From Bacillus pseudomycoides DSM 12442 (GTDB taxonomy: Bacteria > Bacillota > Bacilli > Bacillales > Bacillaceae_G): a stretch of DNA of 8,053 nt. Of this stretch, positions 1-5,275 are shown one piece after another. Where the stretch lies: the NCBI RefSeq assembly GCF_000161455.1, contig NZ_CM000745.1:3045041-3053093 (forward strand), written 5' to 3'. Numbering within the stretch: the stretch's first letter is position 1; every line of letters begins with the position of its first letter. A program made the position numbers and the translations under genes. The notes under the pieces were generated by a model. That model made no database searches. It had not been told where the DNA came from and saw nothing but the letters and a program-made list of their open reading frames with translations.

Positions 1-6
1 ATCGAG

Positions 7-780
7 ATGGAAGAAAATCTATTTACAGAGATTGGGATGGAAGAAAGTTCACCTCCTGAATTAAAAGAAGGAAGATTGGCAGGTCTCATGACAATTAAAA
101 TACCATTTCATACCATATCCGAAGTGGCTGATTTTTTAATCTCGCCTATTGTGAGTAGTACGAATGAAGAAGTATTTGCATTTCAAAACGAAGAGAATGA
201 AATATTTCGTGAGTTAGATACAAAGTTGTTAGCTACGGTACATCATTATAACGAACAGCCATATTGTCGTTTAATTTCTTCAAAGCTTTTTGAAAAGAGG
301 ATTTTTCTAGAATTTTCGAGTGAGAATTATATAAAACATAGTGGGGAAAATCAGTTAGAGCAATCTTTATGGGTTCCTATACACAATTTGAATTTAAAAC
401 AGAGAAACGAAAAAAAAAGGAGTAACTATGTAACGACGAAACTGCCAGTTGAAATAGGGAAGTATAAAACGGAAATTAGTTTAGAAGAAAGAGTGATGTT
501 TCAAGAAGAAGTAGAAATTAAAGAAGTTTTACAAGAAATTGTTTTGACAGATAGTAAATTTTTTCCTCAAAAAGTTCTAAAATCAAAAGAGAATTCAGTA
601 ACAATTGAAAAAGGAAAGTTGTTGGTAGAAGGCTATGTTGTACAGCGAATTGAATATACAATGGGGTGTTCTAATGAGCAAAGTGATGGATTAGTTAGGT
701 ATCAGTTACTGCAAAAAATAGTGCTTGAGTTAATCGTTCAAATATTACAAGAGCAAGAAGTGCAAGTGGAAATTATGTAA
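7..780 (+). CDS. Hypothetical protein with SPOCS/DUF3794-like C-terminal segment (5' end uncertain)
   Basis: An acidic, Glu/Lys-rich protein of 257 aa if it begins at the first ATG. The frame is already open at base 1 and only six bases precede this ATG, so no ribosome binding site can be seen; the true start may lie upstream and the gene may be 5'-partial. There is no signal peptide or membrane segment. Residues 146-220 resemble the SPOCS/DUF3794-type domains of Bacillus and Clostridium spore-coat and exosporium proteins: a 'LPVEIGKYK' entry, then a 'EEVEIKEVLQEIVLTDSKF' stretch, then 'KGKLLVEGYVVQRIEYT'. This likeness is from memory of the family pattern, not a search. The last 25 residues are a hydrophobic/Gln-rich predicted helix. 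A role in the spore coat or exosporium is inference only. The next gene follows after 88 bases with no terminator visible between them, so read-through is possible. Confidence 0.6.
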   Translation: MEENLFTEIGMEESSPPELKEGRLAGLMTIKIPFHTISEVADFLISPIVSSTNEEVFAFQNEENEIFRELDTKLLATVHHYNEQPYCRLISSKLFEKRIFLEFSSENYIKHSGENQLEQSLWVPIHNLNLKQRNEKKRSNYVTTKLPVEIGKYKTEISLEERVMFQEEVEIKEVLQEIVLTDSKFFPQKVLKSKENSVTIEKGKLLVEGYVVQRIEYTMGCSNEQSDGLVRYQLLQKIVLELIVQILQEQEVQVEIM

Positions 781-868
781 TCACTATTGCCACAGTGTAT
801 ATAAAACATTTTTCTTGACTTTTTATATGCGGACGAGGAAAATGGTAAAAAAGGAAGGAGGGGTGATA

Positions 869-1180
869 ATGGAAGAGTACGTATTGGATCTTTATAATGT
901 ATTGTATACAACAGATTGGCAAGATATTGTTTCATTTCTTGGAATTTTATTTTGTTTAAAAATTGTTATTGTGTACATGGAAGAGCAAGGTATGTTCTAT
1001 TCCTTCTCATCTCCGTCCGATTTAGAGCGGGAACCGTTGCTCAACTATGCCAATATAAAACAGACGGAACTTCCTTTTATCACATTCTTTATGATTCGGT
1101 TTATAACAGCCATTGTGAAGAAAAAAGAAGCCGAAGAAGGAGATTGCTATCCGATTTGTAATACAGCGTATTGTTTATAA
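869..1180 (+). CDS. Small hydrophobic protein of unknown function (103 aa)
   Basis: I do not recognise this family. The start is set by AAGGAGG at 855-861, seven bases before the ATG at 869; the frame stays open upstream to a TTG at 815, but that start has no comparable ribosome binding site. The protein opens with an acidic, Tyr-rich segment, then has one clear membrane-type stretch at residues 20-36 (IVSFLGILFCLKIVIVY), a polar middle with 'SPSDLEREP', a second weaker hydrophobic stretch at 70-83, a short Lys cluster, and a tail with three cysteines (93, 97, 102). One or two membrane passes are plausible. The next small gene starts 24 bases later and the pair ends at one terminator, so the two are probably co-transcribed. 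No convincing promoter is visible directly upstream; expression could come from the preceding gene. Confidence 0.7.
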   Translation: MEEYVLDLYNVLYTTDWQDIVSFLGILFCLKIVIVYMEEQGMFYSFSSPSDLEREPLLNYANIKQTELPFITFFMIRFITAIVKKKEAEEGDCYPICNTAYCL

Positions 1181-1204
1181 GCTAAATACAAGGAGGAGAA
1201 TAAT

Positions 1205-1321
1205 ATGTGGTTTCGATTTCTTATGATTGGTTTCTTTTCATTAACAGCAATTTCTTTAATGGGATATCAAGTATCAGAGATTTTTCAAGCATATAGTGAC
1301 ATGTTTTTTAATAAAAACTAA
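1205..1321 (+). CDS. Very small single-pass membrane protein (38 aa)
   Basis: A 38-residue frame starting at an ATG seven bases after a near-perfect AGGAGGAG ribosome binding site at 1191-1198. The product begins MWFRFLMIGFF; residues 3-22 are hydrophobic enough for one transmembrane helix, and a short amphipathic tail ends in FFNKN. The strength of the ribosome binding site, the short gap (24 bases) from the preceding small gene and the terminator 30 bases downstream all argue that it is a real gene, although it is short enough to be missed by many gene callers. I know of no named family that fits. It could be a small regulator or partner of a membrane complex, perhaps of the hydrophobic protein encoded just before it; this is inference from adjacency. 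Confidence 0.65.
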   Translation: MWFRFLMIGFFSLTAISLMGYQVSEIFQAYSDMFFNKN

Positions 1322-1350
1322 ACGAATTGCTATTTCAATAATAAAGCGAT

Positions 1351-1389
1351 AAGATCCTTCTTAAGAAGTATGATTAAGAAGGATTTTTT
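1351..1389 (+). terminator. Rho-independent terminator of the small-protein pair
   Basis: An exact 11-bp inverted repeat, ATCCTTCTTAA at 1354-1364 and TTAAGAAGGAT at 1374-1384, has a 9-base loop and is followed by a run of T to 1389. A few extra A:T and G:T pairs extend the base of the stem. It lies 30 bases after the 38-aa gene and separates it from the next promoter. Confidence 0.9.
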
Positions 1390-1405
1390 CTTTGTTTGAT
1401 TTCAG

Positions 1406-1425
1406 TGTGTCAAAGTATTGTCACA
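1406..1425. promoter_or_regulatory. Near-palindrome over the yozB -35 region, possible operator
   Basis: TGTGTCAA at 1406-1413 and TTGTCACA at 1418-1425 form an inverted repeat matching at 7 of 8 positions around a 4-base centre. It covers the proposed -35 box (1418-1423), a typical place for a repressor. The TGTG/CACA ends recall Fnr/Crp or Rex sites, but the spacing fits neither consensus. Binding protein unknown. Confidence 0.35.
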
Positions 1426-1452
1426 TTTGCACTATGAATAATATGTTAAAAT
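1418..1452 (+). promoter_or_regulatory. Probable SigA promoter for the DUF420 gene
   Basis: A -35 candidate TTGTCA (1418-1423) is followed after 18 bases by TATGTT (1442-1447), which runs into AAAAT. Transcription would start near 1455, so the possible GTG codon at 1456 would be at the 5' end of the mRNA with no ribosome binding site. This supports the later start. Confidence 0.5.
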
Positions 1453-1486
1453 AGTGTGGTTAACTATACATATGTAAAAGAGGAAG

Positions 1487-1495
1487 AGGGAGTGA
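1487..1495 (+). promoter_or_regulatory. Ribosome binding site that selects the TTG start at 1501
   Basis: AGGGAGTGA differs from the ideal AGGAGGTGA at only two positions and ends five bases before TTG at 1501. The in-frame GTG at 1492 lies inside this site; it would depend on the weaker AGGAAG at 1481-1486. Confidence 0.6.
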
Positions 1496-1500
1496 ACAAT

Positions 1501-2043
1501 TTGATAGATCAATCAACAAATCAGAAAAGCTATGCTCCTATTGTGATAACGCTTTCTGTAGTTGTCAATGCGATTATTTTATTTTTGTTTTTTGGACCTG
1601 TTGGCTACAAAGGAGAGGTACATTTTGATGTAACAATCTTGCCGATGTTAAATGCAATTTTTAATAGCTTTACATTTGTATTTTTATTGGCAGCATTGTT
1701 TTCTATTATTAAAAAGAATGTAAAGATGCACCGAGGTTTTATTCTTGCGGCATTTACAACAACATTGCTATTTTGTGTTTCATATTTATCGTATCATTAT
1801 TTAGCACCAGCAACGCATTTTGGTGGGCAAGGTATTATTAAATATGTGTACTTCTTTATTTTAATTACGCATATTTTCCTTGCGGCAATTATTGTACCGC
1901 TTGCATTATTCTCGCTTGTATATGGTTTTACAAACCAATTGACTCGTCATCGTAAGATTGTACGTTGGACGATGCCAATTTGGTTATACGTAAGTCTTTC
2001 TGGTGTTATTGTTTACTTAATGATTTCACCGTATTATCAATAA
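1501..2043 (+). CDS. yozB: DUF420 membrane protein, YozB/CtaM type
   Basis: A 180-aa integral membrane protein with five predicted helices at about residues 13-34, 46-70, 79-100, 114-142 and 154-176. Length, the helix pattern, the 'LPMLNAIFNS' motif in helix 2 and histidines beside the helices (His41, His77, His99, His106, His124, His150) fit the DUF420 family. Known of the family: the staphylococcal member CtaM and its Bacillus relative YozB are needed to make a working aa3/caa3-type terminal oxidase, presumably through heme or copper centre assembly in the cytoplasmic membrane. That this protein does the same is inference. The TTG start at 1501 is preferred for its AGGGAGTGA site; GTG at 1492 (three residues longer) is the alternative, while GTG at 1456 sits at the likely transcription start. 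The gene is monocistronic, with its own promoter and a terminator right after the stop. Confidence 0.85.
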   Translation: MIDQSTNQKSYAPIVITLSVVVNAIILFLFFGPVGYKGEVHFDVTILPMLNAIFNSFTFVFLLAALFSIIKKNVKMHRGFILAAFTTTLLFCVSYLSYHYLAPATHFGGQGIIKYVYFFILITHIFLAAIIVPLALFSLVYGFTNQLTRHRKIVRWTMPIWLYVSLSGVIVYLMISPYYQ

Positions 2044-2045
2044 AA

Positions 2046-2074
2046 AATCTCAGCCTTTGGGCTGGGATTTTTTT
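2046..2074 (+). terminator. Rho-independent terminator of the DUF420 gene
   Basis: AATCTCAGCC (2046-2055) pairs with GGCTGGGATT (2060-2069), ten pairs including one G:T, across a TTTG loop, followed by seven Ts to 2074. It begins three bases after the stop codon. Its T-run overlaps the left TTTAT of the bcr1-like segment. Confidence 0.92.
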
Positions 2075-2196
2075 ATTCCGCTATTCATAGGTAGTAATAT
2101 CCCACAACTCAAGATTTAAAGAGAGGTGAAGAAGATAGGGTGAGGGAAAATCTGATTGGTGAGAGCTAACTTTCACTGATGGAAGATTCACTTTAT
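2072..2196. repeat. Candidate degenerate bcr1-type repeat flanked by TTTAT
   Basis: This non-coding segment has TTTAT at each end (2072-2076 and 2192-2196) with 115 bases between. Its right end, CACTGATGGAAGATTCACTT at 2174-2193, closely resembles an end I associate with bcr elements (CACTGATTGAAGTTTCACTT). Known: bcr1 is a repeat of about 155 bp found across the B. cereus group, with a flanking TTTAT motif and mobile-element features. Inside, 2149-2188 can fold into a long hairpin: GGTGAGAG (2158-2165) with CTTTCACT (2170-2177) over a CTAA loop, then ATT/GAT and AATCT/AGATT pairs outside a small internal loop. The segment is shorter than full bcr1, so it may be a partial or decayed copy. The assignment is from memory, without alignment. 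Confidence 0.5.
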
Positions 2197-2209
2197 GAAG
2201 CAAATATTT

Positions 2210-2237
2210 TTGTGAAATGAACAAAATATGTTATACA
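2210..2237 (+). promoter_or_regulatory. Probable promoter of the alcohol dehydrogenase gene
   Basis: TTGTGA (2210-2215) and TATACA (2232-2237) are 16 bases apart, and a TG at 2229-2230 makes an extended -10 element. Just downstream, TATAC AAAA GTATA (2232-2245) is a small inverted repeat covering the -10 box. TATAGT at 2242-2247 is an alternative -10. This assignment is by eye. Confidence 0.4.
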
Positions 2238-2279
2238 AAAGTATAGTAACTTTTATATTGGAAGGATGGGTAGGAAATT

Positions 2280-3443
2280 ATGCAAAATTTTATATTTCGT
2301 AATCCGACAAAGCTTATTTTTGGGCAAGGGCAATTAGAACAATTAAAAACAGAGATTCCTCAGTATGGTAAAAAGGTTCTTCTCGTATATGGCGGGGGGA
2401 GTATTAAACGAAATGGCGTATATGATAATGTAATCTCTATATTAAACGAAATTGATGCAGAAATTTTTGAATTAACAGGCGTTGAACCGAACCCACGTTT
2501 ATCTACTGTAAATAAAGGAATTCAAATCTGTAAAGAAAATGATATTGAATTTATTTTAGCTGTCGGTGGTGGAAGTGTCATCGATTGTACGAAAGCAATT
2601 GCTGCAGGTAGTAAATATGATGGTGATGTATGGGACATTGTGACAAAGAAAGCATTTGCAAATGAAGCTTTACCATTTGGTACAGTACTAACTCTTGCGG
2701 CGACAGGTTCTGAGATGAACGCAGGGTCTGTTATTACAAATTGGGAAACGAATGAAAAGTATGGGTGGGGTAGTCCTGTTACGTTCCCACAGTTTTCTAT
2801 TTTAGATCCAGCCCATACAGCTTCTGTACCAAGAAATCAAACTATTTATGGTATGGTTGATATTATGTCCCATGTATTAGAACAATACTTTCATCAAGGT
2901 TCAAATACAGAATTACAAGACCGCTATTGTGAATCTATTTTAAAAACAGTCATTGAAACAGCCCCGAAACTTTTAAATGGTTTAGAGAACTATGAGCATC
3001 GAGAAACAATTTTATATTGTGGAACGATGGCGCTAAATGGCATTTTAGCAATGGGTGTCCGCGGTGATTGGGCAACGCATAATATTGAGCATGCCGTTTC
3101 AGCTGTGTATGATATTCCACATGGCGGTGGTTTAGCGATTTTATTCCCAAATTGGATGAAGCATGTTTTAGATGAAAATGTAGATCGGTTTAAACAATTT
3201 GCGGTGCGTGTGTTTCATATAGAGACGGAAGGGAAAACGGATAAGGAAATTGCGATGGAAGGTATCGAAGCGTTGCGAAGCTTCTGGATATCTATTGAAG
3301 CACCATCTCGTTTAGCTGACTATGAAATTGGAGAAGAGAAAATTGATGTAATGGCTGAAAAAGCGATGGTTGATGGTGAATTTGGTCATTTTAAAAAATT
3401 AAATAAAAAAGATGTAGTAGAGATTTATAGAGCTTCATTATAA
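2280..3443 (+). CDS. yugJ: Iron-containing alcohol dehydrogenase, NADH-dependent butanol dehydrogenase type (YugJ)
   Basis: A full-length (387 aa) cytoplasmic group III (iron-activated) alcohol dehydrogenase, the same length as B. subtilis YugJ and very similar in its motifs. It is expected to reduce aldehydes such as butyraldehyde to alcohols with NAD(P)H, or the reverse. The N-terminal nucleotide-binding half shows VYGGGSIKRNG (36-46), the family GGGS motif at 96-99 in 'AVGGGSVIDCTKA', and TGSE at 142-145. The C-terminal half carries the expected metal ligands: Asp194 and His198 in 'GMVDIMSHV', His267 in 'WATHNIEH' and His281 in 'DIPHGGG'; the ligand spacing matches that of FucO. The coenzyme and true substrate cannot be read with certainty. 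An AAGGATGG site at 2262-2269 precedes the ATG. The gene has its own promoter and a strong palindrome after it, so it is probably monocistronic and separate from the fructose operon. Confidence 0.93.
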   Translation: MQNFIFRNPTKLIFGQGQLEQLKTEIPQYGKKVLLVYGGGSIKRNGVYDNVISILNEIDAEIFELTGVEPNPRLSTVNKGIQICKENDIEFILAVGGGSVIDCTKAIAAGSKYDGDVWDIVTKKAFANEALPFGTVLTLAATGSEMNAGSVITNWETNEKYGWGSPVTFPQFSILDPAHTASVPRNQTIYGMVDIMSHVLEQYFHQGSNTELQDRYCESILKTVIETAPKLLNGLENYEHRETILYCGTMALNGILAMGVRGDWATHNIEHAVSAVYDIPHGGGLAILFPNWMKHVLDENVDRFKQFAVRVFHIETEGKTDKEIAMEGIEALRSFWISIEAPSRLADYEIGEEKIDVMAEKAMVDGEFGHFKKLNKKDVVEIYRASL

Positions 3444-3455
3444 AGGATAAAGATA

Positions 3456-3499
3456 ATTCAAAGAACCTTCTTGATACGTATCAAGAAGGTTCTTTGAAT
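3456..3499 (+). terminator. Exact 44-bp palindrome, probable terminator after yugJ
   Basis: The arms 3456-3477 and 3478-3499 are perfect reverse complements with no unpaired centre; the middle is GATACGTATC. In RNA this gives a stem of about 20 bp with a minimal loop. The run of T afterwards is poor (GTTATTG), so termination relies on the A/T-rich foot of the stem (TTCTTTGAAT). The other strand reads a somewhat T-rich stretch on leaving the left arm, so it could act in both directions. Confidence 0.65.
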
Positions 3500-3524
3500 G
3501 TTATTGAACGGTTTAGTGGTTTTA

Positions 3525-3563
3525 TTTGAATGAATTTGAATGTTTTTGATTGATTTTTGAATC
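3525..3563. promoter_or_regulatory. FruR operator: four direct repeats at helical period
   Basis: TTTGAATG at 3525 and 3535, TTTGATTG at 3545 and TTTGAATC at 3556 are spaced 10, 10 and 11 bp, placing them on one face of the helix. The third and fourth overlap or flank the -35 box. DeoR-family sugar repressors often bind T-rich direct repeats such as TTTGATTG, and fruR is the gene just downstream, so autorepression of the operon is the natural reading. Confidence 0.65.
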
Positions 3564-3578
3564 CGATTTCATTATACT
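3550..3578 (+). promoter_or_regulatory. SigA-type promoter of the fruRKA operon
   Basis: TTGATT (3550-3555) and TATACT (3573-3578) are separated by exactly 17 bases. Transcription should start near 3585, leaving a short leader before the ribosome binding site at 3591. Confidence 0.7.
3558..3571. promoter_or_regulatory. Catabolite-responsive element (cre) for CcpA
   Basis: TGAATCCGATTTCA matches the cre consensus TGWAANCGNTNWCA at all but one fixed position (T for A at the fifth). It fills the space between the -35 and -10 boxes and overlaps the last FruR repeat, so CcpA bound here should block the promoter when preferred sugars are present. Confidence 0.65.
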
Positions 3579-3590
3579 GTAATCAAAGAA

Positions 3591-3597
3591 GAGGTGA
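3591..3597 (+). promoter_or_regulatory. Ribosome binding site that selects the fruR ATG at 3603
   Basis: GAGGTGA ends five bases before the ATG at 3603. The in-frame GTG at 3594 lies within this site and cannot be served by it, so it is rejected as the start. Confidence 0.8.
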
Positions 3598-3602
3598 GTG
3601 AT

Positions 3603-4355
3603 ATGTTAACTCCTGAACGTCATCAGCTAATTTTACAGCTTGTGAAAGAGAAAAAAGTAGTGAAATTACAACAGTTGGTGGAAGAAACAAAAAGTTCAGA
3701 ATCAACAATCCGTCGTGATTTAGCGCAATTAGAGAAAGGGCGTTTATTAAAAAGAGTCCATGGCGGGGCTGCTGTATTAACTGGAAAAGGTGAAGAGCCT
3801 ACGATGGTTGAAAAATCAGCCAAAAACATTCAAGTGAAAAAACAAATCGCTAAGCATGCTGCGTCTTTTGTAGCAAAAGGTGATTGTATTTATTTAGATG
3901 CGGGAAGTACAACGTTTGAAATGATTCCGTATTTAATAGAGAAAGAAGTTACAGTTGTAACAAATGGACTTATGCATATTGAAGCGCTAGTTGAAAATAA
4001 TATTCGTGCTTACTTGCTTGGTGGGATGATGAAGAGTCGAACAAAGGCTTTAATTGGTGCGATGGCACAGGAAAGTATGCAGCAGTATCGATTTGATAAG
4101 TGTTTCCTAGGGGCGAATGGTGTACATGAACAGCTTGGATATACAACACCTGATCCTGAAGAAGCATTGCTGAAAAAAAGGGCGTTAACATTAGCGAATG
4201 AAGGCTATTTTTTAATAGATGAAAGTAAATTTGCCGAAGTTGCATTTGCGAAAATTGCAAGTATTGAAGAAGCGACAATTATTACAAATGCATTAGAAGG
4301 AGAGCAAGAAGAATATAAACGAAAAACAAATGTAATTGAGGTTGATAAACGATGA
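3603..4355 (+). CDS. fruR: FruR, DeoR-family repressor of the fructose operon
   Basis: A 250-aa transcriptional repressor. Residues 1-56 form the DeoR-type winged helix-turn-helix, with the signature 'SSESTIRRDLAQLE' at 31-44 followed by 'RLLKRVHGGA' (47-56). The rest is the DeoR C-terminal sensor domain, built like a sugar-phosphate isomerase: LDAGSTT at 98-104, TNGL at 120-123, GANG at 170-173 and DESKF at 206-210 are the usual ligand-pocket motifs. Family knowledge points to fructose-1-phosphate as inducer; this fits because the next two genes make and consume that compound. Length agrees with B. subtilis FruR. The start at 3603 is chosen by its GAGGTGA site. It is first in the operon and probably represses its own promoter through the repeats at 3525-3563. 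Its stop overlaps the fruK start (ATGA), implying translational coupling. Confidence 0.93.
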   Translation: MLTPERHQLILQLVKEKKVVKLQQLVEETKSSESTIRRDLAQLEKGRLLKRVHGGAAVLTGKGEEPTMVEKSAKNIQVKKQIAKHAASFVAKGDCIYLDAGSTTFEMIPYLIEKEVTVVTNGLMHIEALVENNIRAYLLGGMMKSRTKALIGAMAQESMQQYRFDKCFLGANGVHEQLGYTTPDPEEALLKKRALTLANEGYFLIDESKFAEVAFAKIASIEEATIITNALEGEQEEYKRKTNVIEVDKR

Positions 4356-5263
4356 TTTATACAGTTACTTTAAATCCATCGATTGATTATGTTGTTCAAG
4401 CAGAGTATTTCACACTGGGAACTGTCAATCGAGCGGAAAAAGATATGAAATTTCCTGGTGGGAAAGGGATTAATGTATCCCGTGTGCTTCATCGGATGGG
4501 AATAGATAATACAGCGCTCGGTTTTATAGGTGGATTCACAGGTCAATTTATTGAAGATGTTTTGAAAAGTGAAGGTGTTAGGACGAATTTTGTTCATGTA
4601 GATGGAGATTCGCGTATTAATGTGAAAATAAAGGGACAGGAAGAAACAGAACTGAACGGGCAAGGGCCTGTTATTACGGATGAGCAGCTCGGGCAGTTGA
4701 TGAACAAAATTGAAAATATGCAGGCTGGTGATTATCTTGTATTAGCTGGTAGTATTCCAGCATCGATTCCAAAAACATTTTATGAAACGATTGCTGCTTT
4801 TGGAGCAGAACGTCACATTAACGTCATTGTTGATGCGAGCGGAAGTGCGCTTCAGTATGTGACTCAAAATAAGCCATTTTTAATCAAGCCGAATCATTAT
4901 GAGCTTGGAGAATTATTTGGAGAAAAGCTTTCAACAGTAGAAGAAATTATTCCATATGGAAAAAAGTTAATTGAACAAGGTGTACAGAATGTAATTGTTT
5001 CTATGGCAGGAGATGGAGCTTTATTATTTACAAGTGAAGGAATATATGAGGCAACCGTACCAAAAGGAACAGTTATCAATTCTGTCGGAGCGGGAGACTC
5101 TCTTGTTGCAGGTTTTGTGGGGATATATGAAAAAACGAAAGATATTGAAGAAGCAATTCGTTATGGTGTAGCAACAGGAAGTGCAACAGCTTTTTCAGCT
5201 GATTTATGTACGAAAGATAAAGTAGAGGAATTATTATCGCAAGTAATGATTACAAAGCGATAG
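4352..5263 (+). CDS. fruK: FruK, 1-phosphofructokinase
   Basis: A 303-aa cytoplasmic PfkB/ribokinase-family kinase that phosphorylates fructose-1-phosphate with ATP to fructose-1,6-bisphosphate, feeding glycolysis. It starts with the typical 'MIYTVTLNPSIDYVV'. The first PfkB signature lies around PGGKG (35-39) and 'NVSRVLHRMG' (41-50); KPN at 179-181 is typical of the 1-phosphofructokinase/tagatose-6-phosphate kinase branch; the second signature 'NSVGAGDSLVAGF' (243-255) contains the catalytic base Asp249 and the anion-hole glycines. All key residues are present and length is normal. Position between fruR and the fructose transporter gene favours 1-phosphofructokinase over tagatose-6-phosphate kinase. 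The ATG overlaps the fruR stop by four bases; only a modest GAGG (4338-4341) precedes it, consistent with coupling to fruR translation. Confidence 0.94.
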   Translation: MIYTVTLNPSIDYVVQAEYFTLGTVNRAEKDMKFPGGKGINVSRVLHRMGIDNTALGFIGGFTGQFIEDVLKSEGVRTNFVHVDGDSRINVKIKGQEETELNGQGPVITDEQLGQLMNKIENMQAGDYLVLAGSIPASIPKTFYETIAAFGAERHINVIVDASGSALQYVTQNKPFLIKPNHYELGELFGEKLSTVEEIIPYGKKLIEQGVQNVIVSMAGDGALLFTSEGIYEATVPKGTVINSVGAGDSLVAGFVGIYEKTKDIEEAIRYGVATGSATAFSADLCTKDKVEELLSQVMITKR

Positions 5264-5275
5264 GGGGAACAGAAG

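Noticed and set aside
815..868. N-terminal extension of the 103-aa protein to a TTG at 815, and TTGACT (815-820) as a -35 box
   Set aside because: The ATG at 869 has an excellent ribosome binding site. A -10 placed 17 bases from TTGACT would read GAAAAT and start transcription inside the ribosome binding site.
738..935. 65-aa open frame on the - strand across the gap between the first two genes
   Set aside because: It overlaps the end of the first gene and the start of the second, which have better coding signs; no ribosome binding site or family resemblance.
1456..1500. 15-residue N-terminal extension of the DUF420 protein to GTG at 1456
   Set aside because: The codon falls at the predicted transcription start and lacks a ribosome binding site; the membrane protein is complete without it.
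2211..2225. Rex-like site (TTGT...ACAA) near the yugJ promoter
   Set aside because: Only the outer TTGT/ACAA are symmetric; the inner positions do not fit TTGTGAA-N4-TTCACAA.
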